DNA from: Marivita sp051859345
Lineage (GTDB): Bacteria > Pseudomonadota > Alphaproteobacteria > Rhodobacterales > Rhodobacteraceae
Reading direction: 5' to 3'
Assembly (NCBI RefSeq): GCF_051859345.1
Contig: NZ_JBHYFV010000009.1
Coordinates: 58,616-122,615 of the forward strand
Length of the DNA: 64,000 nucleotides
Below the pieces are notes generated by a model, which saw only the letters and a list, made by a program, of their open reading frames with translations, did not search any database and was not told where the DNA came from. Position numbers and translations under genes: made by a program. This document shows, in pieces, positions 32,648 through 43,007 of this stretch (its first letter is position 1; each line of letters starts with the position of its first letter).

Positions 32648-34999
32648 TTACCTGATCAAATCCGGCACGATGGTCACGATCCCCGGGAAGAACCACAGGA
32701 TGGCAAGGCCAAGCACCTGAATGCCCACAAACGGGATGACACCCCGATAGATATGTCCGGTGGTGACCTCTTTCGGGGCCACGCCGCGCAGATAGAACAG
32801 CGCAAACCCGAACGGTGGCGTCAGGAATGATGTCTGCAAGTTGATCGCGATCATGATCGTGACCCATGCCGGATCAAGCGTGCCGCCGTAAATGACCGGG
32901 CCAACAATCGGCACCACGATGTAGATGATCTCGAGGAAATCAAGCACGAAGCCCAGGATGAACAGGATCAGCATTACAACCAGAAACACAATTGTCTCGT
33001 TGTCGAACGAGCGCAGGAATTGCTGGATGTAATGTTCGCCGCCGAATGAAATCAGCACGAGGTTCAGAAGCTGTGACCCGATCAGGATGGTGAAGACCAT
33101 CGAGGTCACCTTGGCGGTTTCCCGGACGACCGGTCCAAGGATGTTCGTTCTGAGCAGAACCCAGCAGCTGTACAGCAGACCGAAAAAGGCAAAGTGATAG
33201 GTGATCTGCGCGGCCACATAGGCCACCCAGTCCTGGAATGGCACGCTTTCGCGGGTGATGCGCAGGTCGAAATTGATGCCAAGCAGGATCATGATGACCA
33301 GGGCCAATGACGCCCAGATGACGATCTTGGATGCGCCCTGCTCTTCGCTGAGTTTGCGATAGGCGGCCAGCATGATCGCACCCGCAGCACCCAGCGCAGC
33401 CGCCGGTGTCGGGTTGGTGATCCCGCCAAGGATGGACCCAAGCACCGCAACGATCAGAACCAGCGGTGGGAAGACCACGCGCAGCAGTTCATTCTTGGAC
33501 AGACGCCCCATCGCGATCCAGACACCGAACATGGTCAGCGCCATCGGGATGGCAAGGATCATGAAGGTTGCCCCCGGCCCCGTCAGTGGCGAAATGAACA
33601 GGATGTCCGCCAGCACCGCCAGAACAACACCGGCCCCGCCGATGATCAACGGCAATGCAACCGAAGACGGAGACACCCCACGCGCAAGGATCAGGACAAG
33701 CGCCAGCAGGGTAAAGATCGTGGCAACGCCGGTCCCGATCGGGGCAGCATTGTCTCGGGCGGCCAACAGGGAGGCCGCACGTTCTTCTTCGGTCAGTTCG
33801 ACAACCTCACCTGTATCACCTGCCGCGGTCATCGCAGCGCGTTGCGCACTTGCTTCGTCCCACGCGTCCTGACCGTGAAGTTCAATCATTGCGGCCTGGC
33901 ATTGTTCGGACACGTTTGTCCGCAGGCTCGGGCCATCGGCGCGTTGCGCATAGTCGGATACCGTGATGGACTGGTTTCCGATCAGACCAACGCTGACACC
34001 AATCACAACCGCAGCAATCAGACCGAACGGGGCCGCAAGATACCAGGTCAGCGCCTCATTGCGGGTGACGACCTCTCCGGAGTCGCCCGAGATCTGCACG
34101 GGCGGAGCACTTTCCGGGCGGAAAAGCGCATATCCGAAGGCATAAAGCCCATACAGAGACGCAAGGAACAGACCTGGCAAAAGAGCGGCCTGAAACAGCG
34201 TCCCCACCGACAGGACCGCCGGTTCCCCAAGGTATGTCAGCGCGTCCCCGCACCCGGCGAACTGGGCCCGGGTTTCCTGACCAGTTGCATAGAGATCACC
34301 GACCAGCGTCCCCAGAAGAACGATCACGATGGAGGGCGGGATGATCTGGCCCAATGTGCCGGATGCCGCGATCACGCCGGTTGCGAGTTCTGGCGAATAG
34401 TTGTTGCGCAACATGGTCGGCAGGGCGAGCAGACCCATGGTCACAACCGTCGCGCCGACGATACCGGTCGAGGCGGCAAGAAACGCACCCACGATGACGA
34501 TCGAGACCGCCAGGCCACCCGGCAAGGGCCCGAACACGCGCGCCATGGAGGTCAGCAGGTCTTCGGCTATACGGGACCGTTCCAGAACGATACCCATCAT
34601 GACGAACATCAGAACGGCCAGCAGCGTTTCGATCGACTGGCCCGCAATTACACGTTCGTTCATCCGGTTCACGATGAAGGACAGGTTCCGCTCCATCGCC
34701 TGTTCCCAGCCACCGATGAACACGGGTTCGGCAAGCCTTGGCAGGTCAGGGTATCGGAAGATGGATATCGAATCTCGGGCCACACCTTCGGCCACAAGCG
34801 CCGCGTAATCGGCAGAACTCCGGTCAATCGCCTGGTGAATAAGAAGCCCCGCACTGTCCAGCGCAGCGATGATCGCAAAGGAAATAACCCCTGCCCCGGC
34901 AATGGCAAAGGCCACCGGAAAACCGGTCATGATTCCCGCAAAGAGCGTGAGGAAAACGATGATCAGACCGATCTCGACCCCATCCAGTCCGAAAAGCAT
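32648..34999 (-). CDS. TRAP transporter large permease (DctM-type), extended
   Basis: The large membrane subunit of a tripartite ATP-independent periplasmic transporter, which couples solute uptake to the Na+ gradient. At 783 residues it is far longer than the usual 430 or so. The DctM motifs are split: AASTGIVGATVVTMGLLALP and ASGTLGQIIPPSIVIVLLG at about 165-225, and FLTPPFGFALFYLRGVAP near the C-terminus. Between them is an insert (about 300-560) with extra membrane helices and a hydrophilic loop. Such long DctM proteins accompany TakP-like binding proteins in Rhodobacterales. It ends the takP-dctQ-dctM unit. Confidence 0.9.
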   Translation of the reverse strand: MLFGLDGVEIGLIIVFLTLFAGIMTGFPVAFAIAGAGVISFAIIAALDSAGLLIHQAIDRSSADYAALVAEGVARDSISIFRYPDLPRLAEPVFIGGWEQAMERNLSFIVNRMNERVIAGQSIETLLAVLMFVMMGIVLERSRIAEDLLTSMARVFGPLPGGLAVSIVIVGAFLAASTGIVGATVVTMGLLALPTMLRNNYSPELATGVIAASGTLGQIIPPSIVIVLLGTLVGDLYATGQETRAQFAGCGDALTYLGEPAVLSVGTLFQAALLPGLFLASLYGLYAFGYALFRPESAPPVQISGDSGEVVTRNEALTWYLAAPFGLIAAVVIGVSVGLIGNQSITVSDYAQRADGPSLRTNVSEQCQAAMIELHGQDAWDEASAQRAAMTAAGDTGEVVELTEEERAASLLAARDNAAPIGTGVATIFTLLALVLILARGVSPSSVALPLIIGGAGVVLAVLADILFISPLTGPGATFMILAIPMALTMFGVWIAMGRLSKNELLRVVFPPLVLIVAVLGSILGGITNPTPAAALGAAGAIMLAAYRKLSEEQGASKIVIWASLALVIMILLGINFDLRITRESVPFQDWVAYVAAQITYHFAFFGLLYSCWVLLRTNILGPVVRETAKVTSMVFTILIGSQLLNLVLISFGGEHYIQQFLRSFDNETIVFLVVMLILFILGFVLDFLEIIYIVVPIVGPVIYGGTLDPAWVTIMIAINLQTSFLTPPFGFALFYLRGVAPKEVTTGHIYRGVIPFVGIQVLGLAILWFFPGIVTIVPDLIR

Positions 35000-35063
35000 C
35001 TTGTGGTATCCCTTTAACTTCGCGCCTTTTGCGGCGTCCTTGTGTCTTCAATCGGCGGCGAGA

Positions 35064-35975
35064 TCAGGTCGAACCCGAATGGATTGCATGCTCCATGTCT
35101 TCCGCCTCGTCGCCAGTCTTGTCGATATCGAGGTATTTGCCCGCGCTTTCCTCGCCCTCGAGCCATTCGAGGTAGGACCGCCAGAAGAACGTGATGGCCT
35201 GAAGGAAGACCATGACGCAAAACAGAACGATCAGAACCTTGAACAGGAAATAGGCGTTGAACCCGTTGGGGCTGAAGCCGATGGTTTCGACGTTCCAGCG
35301 GAAAATCCGCGATTGCATCAGCATGCGATCCAGATCGCTGGTCGACGTGACGGCAGGTGTCATCAGGTGACGCCACATGAAGAACCAGGAATACATGTAG
35401 GTCAGAACAACCGCCGGCATCATGAACGCAAGACAACCGAACATGTCGATCATGCGCTTGGTGCGGAATTTGACCGCGGAATAGACAAGGTCAACGCGGA
35501 CATGGCCCCCCTGCACAAAGGTGTAGGCGACACACAGGCAGACGACGACGGCATTGTGAAACTTGAGCCCTTCGGCCCACCAGCTCAGGTCTTTGGCAAA
35601 GGCTGTTCCAAGGGGACCAAGCTGAATCTCGGCGACCCGGAAGATACGTTGCAGGAAGACAATCATGACTTGCGTCAAGACCATGACAAGCCCGGCCCAG
35701 GCTGCTGTCCGGCCAACCGCATTGGCAAACGCTTCAAGAATGCGAACGCACCACCACAAGAACTCGCGTTTCCAGAACGCGCCAATCAACGTGATGACGA
35801 TAAGGCTGGTAAAGACGACAAAGAAAAACTCGACCGATGCACCGTAATAGATGAACCGCATCACCGATTCCGGGTTGGACCAGTTCAGCCATTGACCCGG
35901 ATTAAAGACAGCAAGGACAAGATGATACGGAGCCAGAGCAATATTCTGAAGCACCCAGATGATGAAGTCGATCAT
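35064..35975 (-). CDS. TRAP transporter small permease (DctQ-type), extended
   Basis: About 303 residues with six or so hydrophobic segments; a classical DctQ has about 170 and four. A central region LSWWAEGLKFHNAVVVCLCVAYTFVQGGHVRVDLVYSAV carries the DctQ signature (G-H-V-R-V-D). The acidic C-terminus (EEKSAGKY-like, DKTGDEAEDMEH) is cytoplasmic. I chose ATG 35975 with AGAGG upstream; the frame runs to 36059 through the terminator hairpin, which argues against the longer form. It lies between the binding protein and the large permease. Confidence 0.88.
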   Translation of the reverse strand: MIDFIIWVLQNIALAPYHLVLAVFNPGQWLNWSNPESVMRFIYYGASVEFFFVVFTSLIVITLIGAFWKREFLWWCVRILEAFANAVGRTAAWAGLVMVLTQVMIVFLQRIFRVAEIQLGPLGTAFAKDLSWWAEGLKFHNAVVVCLCVAYTFVQGGHVRVDLVYSAVKFRTKRMIDMFGCLAFMMPAVVLTYMYSWFFMWRHLMTPAVTSTSDLDRMLMQSRIFRWNVETIGFSPNGFNAYFLFKVLIVLFCVMVFLQAITFFWRSYLEWLEGEESAGKYLDIDKTGDEAEDMEHAIHSGST

Positions 35976-36035
35976 GCTAAGACCTCTTGTCCCGAACCCT
36001 GTTTCCAAAGCGACGAGAGCGTGTGTTGAATATTT

Positions 36036-36075
36036 AAAAAACCCCGCCCGAGGCATCAATAGCCTTCGGGCAGGG
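36036..36075 (-). terminator. intercistronic terminator/attenuator after the TRAP binding protein
   Basis: On the minus strand GCCCTGCCCGAAGGC-tattgat-GCCTCGGGCGGGG is followed by TTTTTT (36041-36036). It lies between the binding-protein gene and dctQ. Partial termination here would give the excess of binding protein over membrane subunits commonly needed. Confidence 0.82.
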
Positions 36076-36091
36076 CAAGATCACGACGTGA

Positions 36092-37177
36092 TCAACCTGC
36101 GTTTACGCGGTTCCGCTGACGCATGTATTCGCCATCACCAATGTCGTACCATGCCGCGCTTTCCGCCATCGAAGCGAAATAGCTTTCGGAGATTTCAGCG
36201 TAGATCGGATCACCCATGTTCTCTTCGCGAACCTCGGCAGAGGCGCGACCGAACGCGTCCCAGACGTCATCCGGGAATTCGCGAACCTGGACACCCGCGG
36301 ATTGCAGACGCACCAGTGCGGCACCGTTTTCGGCAAGCGACAACGCGGTGTTTTGCGCATGGGCCGCTTCACAGGCAACCTTGACGATGGCTTGCTGCTG
36401 CGCGGTCAGCGATTCCCACACTTCCAGGTTGAACACGGTGTGAAGTGCCGAACCCGGCTCGTGGAAACCGGCAGTGTAATAAAGCTTGGTCACTTCCTGG
36501 AAGCCAAGGCGTTCGTCCGCATAGGGGCCGATCCATTCCGCACCGTCAATCTGACCGGACGACAGCGCCTGATAGATTTCGCCGCCGGGGATGTTCTGAA
36601 CCGATGCGCCAAGACGACCAAGAACCTGACCACCCTGGCCCGGCATACGGAAACGCAGGCCCTGAAGGTCTTCGGCCGAATTGATTTCGGTGTTGAACCA
36701 ACCGCCCGGCTGCATCGCCGTCATACCGCACATCAGCGGCTTCAGGTTGAACAGCGACGACAGGTTGTCGTGCAGTTCCTGCCCGCCACGACGGTAGTAC
36801 CAGTTTGCCATTTCCTGCGAGGTCATGCCGAACGGAACGGACGTCATGAATGCCAGCGCCGGATGCTGGTTCAGGAAGTAGTATTCTGCCGAGTGATAGA
36901 TGTCGGCCTGCCCCGAGGACACGGCGTCGAACACTTCGAACGCGCCCACAAGCGAACCGGCGGGCATCTTGTTGATGGTCAACTGTCCGTCGGACATCGC
37001 CGTGATGTAGTTGATTGCCAGCTGGGCAGCTTCATCGAAGACCGCAAAGCCATCAGGCACCGATGTCACCATTGTCAACGTACGATTGCCCTGGGCAATC
37101 GCTGGTGCAGCAAGTGTGGTTGCTGCTGCGGCACCTGCGCCTACAGTAGACGTCCGCAAAAATGAACGACGATCCAT
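36092..37177 (-). CDS. TRAP transporter substrate-binding protein (TakP-like)
   Basis: A 361-residue periplasmic solute receptor with a Tat signal peptide (DRRSFLRTS, then an Ala-rich stretch ending APAIAQG). The DctP-family core is clear: GSLVGAFEVFDAVSSGQAD, NSAEDLQGLRFRMPGQGG and YQALSSGQIDGAEWIGP. The GAEW-x-GP segment and the companion long DctM/DctQ are typical of the TakP branch that binds 2-oxo acids. That substrate is inference. GGAGG precedes the ATG. It heads a takP-dctQ-dctM unit on the minus strand. Confidence 0.9.
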   Translation of the reverse strand: MDRRSFLRTSTVGAGAAAATTLAAPAIAQGNRTLTMVTSVPDGFAVFDEAAQLAINYITAMSDGQLTINKMPAGSLVGAFEVFDAVSSGQADIYHSAEYYFLNQHPALAFMTSVPFGMTSQEMANWYYRRGGQELHDNLSSLFNLKPLMCGMTAMQPGGWFNTEINSAEDLQGLRFRMPGQGGQVLGRLGASVQNIPGGEIYQALSSGQIDGAEWIGPYADERLGFQEVTKLYYTAGFHEPGSALHTVFNLEVWESLTAQQQAIVKVACEAAHAQNTALSLAENGAALVRLQSAGVQVREFPDDVWDAFGRASAEVREENMGDPIYAEISESYFASMAESAAWYDIGDGEYMRQRNRVNAG

Positions 37178-37663
37178 TTATTTCCTCCCCTTCAGTTTTG
37201 GATGCACAAGAACAGCCAGTCCGCTGTTTGCGCGGATCATTTAGTGCCCGGACCGTAATCAGAAAAAATTTTTTATGCAAATGCTTAACAGACCTTACGC
37301 ATGTACAAATTTTAGGCAGTTTTTACATCCAAACAGGCCCGCAAAGCGCGTCAGGAGCGCGTCAATCGGTCTTGCCGACAATGATCAAAAAAGCCGACCT
37401 GTTGCCCCTTGCCAGCCTTCGAATAGCCCTTCGACCGGCGCAATCATGCGTCAGCGTCGGGACGCGTGGCAGCAACACCGGCACACCCAGAAATACACAT
37501 CTTCGCACGATGGCACACAGCTATTGCTCCAAACCCAAGGCGACTCGGTAGAATTGCACCAAAGAAGCTTCGGAATTTATGGATATTTCGTCGCAGCAGC
37601 GGATTTCAGCAATAAATGACAAGAAAATCTGCCTCACGGGTACTTTTTTCGCGCTTTTCGATG
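37178..37663. other. gene-free divergent intergenic region
   Basis: About 490 bp between the TRAP binding-protein gene (-) and the ilv leader (+). It is more AT-rich than its surroundings, with runs such as aaaaaattttttat near 37265. Short open frames on both strands lack ribosome sites and codon bias, so I call no gene. It should hold the TRAP promoter and any operators for it. Confidence 0.6.
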
Positions 37664-37690
37664 TTGACGCTCCCCAACGCCCAACATAAT
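37664..37690 (+). promoter_or_regulatory. possible ilv promoter
   Basis: TTGACG (37664-37669) and CATAAT (37685-37690) resemble -35 and -10 elements but with a spacer of only 15 bp. They would start a transcript about 20 bp before the leader peptide. Confidence 0.35.
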
Positions 37691-37716
37691 GTCTCGCCAC
37701 GCGAAAAGGAGCCGAG

Positions 37717-37764
37717 ATGGCACAAGTCCTCGTCATTCTAGTTGGAAAGCGCATGGGCCGGTAA
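37717..37764 (+). CDS. ilv leader peptide (attenuation peptide)
   Basis: A 15-residue open frame, M-A-Q-V-L-V-I-L-V-G-K-R-M-G-R, with AAAAGGAG just upstream. Six consecutive branched-chain codons (Val, Leu, Val, Ile, Leu, Val) followed by a terminator hairpin and then acetolactate synthase is the classical arrangement of an attenuation leader. It would sense charged Val, Leu and Ile tRNAs. Confidence 0.82.
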   Translation: MAQVLVILVGKRMGR

Positions 37765-37818
37765 CGGAACCTGATCAGGACCCCATGCGCCCCCGACTGA
37801 AAAGCGGGGGTTTTTTTT
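37749..37818 (+). promoter_or_regulatory. ilv transcription attenuator
   Basis: Two stems follow the leader codons: GCGCATGGG (37749-37757) pairs with CCCATGCGC (37782-37790), and CCCCCG (37790-37795) pairs with CGGGGG (37805-37810), followed by eight T (37811-37818), an intrinsic terminator. Ribosome position on the Val/Leu/Ile codons would decide which stem forms. The exact antiterminator pairing is not obvious, because the first stem overlaps the terminator by one base only. Confidence 0.8.
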
Positions 37819-37857
37819 CGCGTAACGAACAGAAGTGTCTGTAAACGGAGCAAAGCG

Positions 37858-39612
<1,755 letters not shown>

Positions 39613-39617
39613 GTGTT

Positions 39618-39640
39618 GGACCGGGTTACATGCCCGGTCC
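39618..39640 (+). other. perfect hairpin in the ilvI-ilvN gap
   Basis: GGACCGGG-ttacatg-CCCGGTCC, an 8-bp perfect stem, six bases after the ilvI stop. It has no T tract, so it is more likely an RNA-stability element than a terminator. Confidence 0.5.
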
Positions 39641-39657
39641 CGTCACACAGGTCCATG

Positions 39658-39695
39658 TAGGGGTCCGCCCCTGCACCCCGGCATATTTGGAAAGA
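39658..39695 (+). repeat. GC-rich intergenic repeat, copy B
   Basis: GGGGTCCGCCCCTGCACCCC-GGCATATTTGGAAAGA resembles the element at 25268-25313 in layout (G run, C run, CCCC, TATTT, TGG, AAAGA). It lies just upstream of ilvN, whose ribosome site may be its AAAGAG end. The most diverged of the three copies. Confidence 0.4.
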
Positions 39696-39705
39696 GAAAA
39701 AGATC

Positions 39706-40266
39706 ATGTCTGCGCTAAACATCAAAAAAGGTTCAACCAAACATTCGGCCTATAACCTGCGTCCAACGTTCTCGGATGTTCAGGAAACGCACACATTGGC
39801 GGTCTTGGTAGACAACGAACCCGGCGTTCTGGCGAGGGTGATCGGTCTGTTTTCCGGACGTGGTTACAACATCGACAGCCTGACTGTCGCCGAGGTCGAT
39901 CATCTTGGGCACACCAGTCGGATCACCATCGTAACCACCGGCACGCCGCAGGTGATCGAACAGATCAAGGCACAGTTGGGACGGATCGTTCCGGTTCATC
40001 AGGTCAATGATCTGACCGTCGAGGGACGCTCCGTTGAGCGTGAACTCTCGCTGATCAAAGTCGAATGTGCTGGTGAGAAACGGGTGGAGTCGCTGCGACT
40101 CGCCGATATTTTCCGCGCGCATGTCGTGGACAGCACATTGGAAAGCTTTGTGTTCCAGATCACCGGTACGCCGGAAAAAGTGGATGCCTTCATTGACCTG
40201 ATGCGCCCCCTGGGGCTGGTCGAGGTGGCACGAACCGGAGTCGCGGCCTTGTCACGCGGCGTGTGA
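39706..40266 (+). CDS. ilvN: acetolactate synthase small (regulatory) subunit
   Basis: The 186-residue regulatory subunit that gives valine feedback control of the enzyme. The N-terminal ACT domain (about 28-100) has HTLAVLVDNEPGVLARVIGLFSGRGYNIDSL, and the C-terminal half carries RVESLRLADIFRAHVVDSTLESFVFQITGTPEKVDAF, both diagnostic. The order ilvI-ilvN matches most alphaproteobacteria. A strong hairpin follows 15 bp after the stop. Confidence 0.97.
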   Translation: MSALNIKKGSTKHSAYNLRPTFSDVQETHTLAVLVDNEPGVLARVIGLFSGRGYNIDSLTVAEVDHLGHTSRITIVTTGTPQVIEQIKAQLGRIVPVHQVNDLTVEGRSVERELSLIKVECAGEKRVESLRLADIFRAHVVDSTLESFVFQITGTPEKVDAFIDLMRPLGLVEVARTGVAALSRGV

Positions 40267-40281
40267 CGCCAACAACAGCCA

Positions 40282-40306
40282 TGTCGGGGAACATGCTTCC
40301 CCGACA
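40282..40306. terminator. hairpin between convergent ilvN and the 40326 gene
   Basis: TGTCGGGGAA-catgc-TTCCCCGACA is a perfect 10-bp stem with a 5-base loop between two converging genes. It lacks a T tract on either side, so intrinsic termination would be weak. An RNA 3'-end stabiliser is the alternative. Confidence 0.55.
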
Positions 40307-40325
40307 CCAGGACGCGTTCGCCTGA

Positions 40326-40691
40326 TCAGGCGAATTTGCGGGCTGGCTGTGCGCCAAAATAATCAGACAGGTCGACAACCTTTTTGGATGTGTCCGCCCT
40401 TTGCGCCGGCATGTCATTTGCACCGACCCGCTGACCCGCGCGCAGCTTTTGCGGCAGGTCCGGCGAATGCGATTGCATCAGGATCTGCGGATTGGTCGCC
40501 TTGCGCACGTTTTCCTGAACGGTGACGTCAAACTGGACAAGATCACCCGCGTCAAGGGACGGTGCATCATGGATGCAACCATCGCCGGGCGTATAATAGG
40601 CTAGCTCACCTTGGTCTTCGCACCAGATAACCGCATTCTGGGCAGATGCATCGGACCACAACACAACACCAAACATATTCTGCAGCTTCAT
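40326..40691 (-). CDS. hypothetical protein, 121 residues
   Basis: I do not recognise the family. The N-terminal two-thirds is compatible with a small beta-barrel, with FGVVLWSDASAQNAVIWCEDQGELAYYTPG and LDAGDLVQFDVTVQ, loosely like a cold-shock/OB-type pattern of a GD-x-V-x-F-x-V strand. The C-terminal third is basic and disordered-looking and ends VVDLSDYFGAQPARKFA. There is no signal or membrane segment. It is convergent with ilvN and divergent from the XRE regulator about 270 bp away; that gap is AT-rich with no further gene seen. Confidence 0.7.
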   Translation of the reverse strand: MKLQNMFGVVLWSDASAQNAVIWCEDQGELAYYTPGDGCIHDAPSLDAGDLVQFDVTVQENVRKATNPQILMQSHSPDLPQKLRAGQRVGANDMPAQRADTSKKVVDLSDYFGAQPARKFA

Positions 40692-40961
40692 ATTCTAGGT
40701 TCCCCATCATTGAAGACCAATGTGTTAATTTTTACGCTAACACGACATCCTGAACTCTGCGTCGATAACGACAAATTTGTGTCATTTGCGATTGACCCTG
40801 ACGCACATCCGCACCACCATTAACACAATACCGTTACAACTGTATGCCGATTGTTCAGGTTTTCCAGGTTTCATGCTGATCCTACCACTGCTCTCCGCGC
40901 GCTTTCGCCTCGGATTTGTTGCCCCCAAACAAAATGATATCCAACAAAAAGGTCTTCGGTC

Positions 40962-41756
40962 GTGACACCTCCAAGCCCATCGGAATTGCGCAATACCCTT
41001 GGCGCAAATCTACGCGACCTTGCAAAGTCCACTGAGTCCATTTCGGCATTGTGTCGCGATCTTGGGATCAACCGGACGCAGTTCAATCGGTATCTGTCGG
41101 GCGAAAGTTTCCCAAGGCCGGACGTGCTTTTTCGGATCTGTCAGTACTTCAAGGTCGATGCACGCATCATTCTGGAACCGCTTTCAGACATCAAACTGGG
41201 TCCGAAATCATTGCTTGGGCATCCAGAAATCAACGATTTCCTGTCCTGTGGCGTAACGAGCCTGAGCGAAACAATGTTTCCAAGCGGCTTTTATAAGTTC
41301 GCGCGCCGCAGTTTCTTGCACGACACCCTGTTTGTGCAAGGGCTGGTCTATGTCTATCGCAAAGACGATGCCGTCTTCCTGCGTGGCTTTGAAGCCAAGG
41401 AAGCGATGGCGCAACAAGGCATTCCCACAGGCCCGAAACAACGCGAATTCCGAGGTCTGCTGCTGGCTCAGGAAGGTGGCATTGCCGCACTTGTCAGCCG
41501 CCGCGAGTCTCTGACGACGTCGTTCAATTTCCTGTCGCCGGTGCCGTCGTTTCAAAACAATTACTGGGTCGGCTACACGATGCGCACCGTCGCGGAAAGC
41601 CTCTCGGGATCGCGTGCGGCGCGCCTTGTCTACGAGCATCTTGGACATGATGGCCCAAAGGTACGCAAAGAGGCACGGACCACGGGGTTCTGCGAAACAG
41701 AGCAGCTCTTGCCCTATCAGCGCAAACTTTTGCGGCTCGACGAGCCTTTCCATTAG
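40962..41756 (+). CDS. XRE-type helix-turn-helix regulator
   Basis: A 264-residue protein whose residues about 10-65 form a Cro/CI-type helix-turn-helix (LRDLAKSTESISALCRDLGINRTQFNRYLSGESFPRPDVL). The rest (about 90-264) is a globular domain of unknown type, perhaps sensing a ligand. The start is GTG 40962 with AAAAAGG upstream. It lies about 100 bp upstream of the Rieske oxygenase gene on the same strand and is the obvious candidate regulator of it. A 17-bp palindrome lies in that gap. Confidence 0.82.
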   Translation: MTPPSPSELRNTLGANLRDLAKSTESISALCRDLGINRTQFNRYLSGESFPRPDVLFRICQYFKVDARIILEPLSDIKLGPKSLLGHPEINDFLSCGVTSLSETMFPSGFYKFARRSFLHDTLFVQGLVYVYRKDDAVFLRGFEAKEAMAQQGIPTGPKQREFRGLLLAQEGGIAALVSRRESLTTSFNFLSPVPSFQNNYWVGYTMRTVAESLSGSRAARLVYEHLGHDGPKVRKEARTTGFCETEQLLPYQRKLLRLDEPFH

Positions 41757-41834
41757 GGCGTGACACTGGTCGGTTGGCGGCAGCTTTTGTCGTGATTTGA
41801 CGCGACCGGGCATGGTTGCGCAGGCACGGTCTCA

Positions 41835-41851
41835 TCCAGTCAATGACTGGA
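41835..41851. promoter_or_regulatory. 17-bp perfect palindrome before the Rieske gene
   Basis: TCCAGTCA-a-TGACTGGA is a perfect 8-bp inverted repeat with one central base. Its right arm includes the GGA of the Shine-Dalgarno (ctggaggc), seven bases before the ATG at 41859. It may be a protein operator or an mRNA hairpin that hides the ribosome site. Confidence 0.55.
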
Positions 41852-41858
41852 GGCAGCA

Positions 41859-43007
41859 ATGACAGTGATCGATCCCGTTCTGGCCGATGTGCTCAAACCG
41901 ACCGCTCAGGCGCGCGGACTTCCCAATGCACATTACACCGATCCGGCGAAATTCGCCGAAGAACGCGATGCCCTTTTCGGGTCCGGTTGGGCCGGATTGG
42001 CAGTTGCGTCGGATGTGCCCGAGATCGGCGATGCTGTCCCGATCAGCTTTCTGGACATTCCCTTGCTTCTGATCCGTGGACGCGACGACGGTGTCCGGGT
42101 GTTTCAGAACATCTGCCGTCATCGCGGCATGATCCTTGTAGAAGAACCGCGCAAGATCGAAGGCGCGATCCGCTGCCCCTATCATTCGTGGTGCTACAGC
42201 ACCCAGGGTCAGCTTGTCGCGACACCGCATGTGGGGGGGCCGGGTTTCAATTCACACGAAGACATCGACCGCAGCACGCTTGGCCTGATCGAGGTCCGCA
42301 GTCATGTCTGGCGTGACGTCGTCTGGATCAACCTGTCCGGCACCGCCCCCGATTTCGAGGACGCGATGGCGGACGTCATCGCGCGTTGGGCGGATTTCGA
42401 ACAACCTTTGTATCATGGCGGCGCGGACAGCACATTCACCCTTGCGGTGAACGGCAACTGGAAACTGGCCATCGAAAACTACTGCGAAAGCTATCACTTG
42501 CCCTGGGTGCATCCGGGCCTGAACAGCTATTCGCGACTCGAGGATCATTACAACATCGAACACGAGGGGCTGACCTCTGGGCAGGGCACGCTGGTCTATC
42601 GGCAGTTGAGAGACGACGATGGCCAAAGCTTTGCGGATTTTGCCAATCTGGATGCCAAATGGGATGCGGGGGCGGAATATCTGTCGATCTATCCCAATGT
42701 CATGCTGGGGGTGCATCGCGATCATGCCTTCGCCATCATCCTGCGCCCTGACGGTCCGGGGCGCACCGAGGAATATGTCCATCTTTATTACGCGTCGCCT
42801 GAAACGGATGACACCTTGCGCAAAAGGAATTCAGAACAGTGGAAGGTCGTCTTCGAGGAAGACATCTTTGTGGTCGAAGGTATGCAGCGCGGACGACGCG
42901 CACCGGGGTTTGACGGTGGACGCTTCTCACCCGCGATGGATGGTCCGACCCATTGCTTTCACAAATGGGCCGCGGACCGGATCGCACATCACCGCGCCAC
43001 CGAATGA
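41859..43007 (+). CDS. Rieske non-haem iron oxygenase, alpha subunit
   Basis: A 382-residue ring-hydroxylating-type oxygenase. The N-terminal Rieske domain binds 2Fe-2S through C86/H88 (CRHRG) and C106/H109 (CPYHSW). The catalytic domain has the mononuclear iron triad in NWKLAIENYCESYHLPWVHP. This short, single-component-like form resembles the choline/carnitine/glycine-betaine monooxygenase branch (GbcA, CntA) more than aromatic dioxygenases. It needs a reductase, and none is adjacent. The stop overlaps the next gene by four bases. The substrate is unknown. Confidence 0.88.
   Translation: MTVIDPVLADVLKPTAQARGLPNAHYTDPAKFAEERDALFGSGWAGLAVASDVPEIGDAVPISFLDIPLLLIRGRDDGVRVFQNICRHRGMILVEEPRKIEGAIRCPYHSWCYSTQGQLVATPHVGGPGFNSHEDIDRSTLGLIEVRSHVWRDVVWINLSGTAPDFEDAMADVIARWADFEQPLYHGGADSTFTLAVNGNWKLAIENYCESYHLPWVHPGLNSYSRLEDHYNIEHEGLTSGQGTLVYRQLRDDDGQSFADFANLDAKWDAGAEYLSIYPNVMLGVHRDHAFAIILRPDGPGRTEEYVHLYYASPETDDTLRKRNSEQWKVVFEEDIFVVEGMQRGRRAPGFDGGRFSPAMDGPTHCFHKWAADRIAHHRATE

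Noticed and set aside
37162..37619. Plus-strand frames of 114-129 codons in the TRAP-ilv gap
   Set aside because: No ribosome site, unusual composition and no motif; the first overlaps the start of the binding-protein gene.
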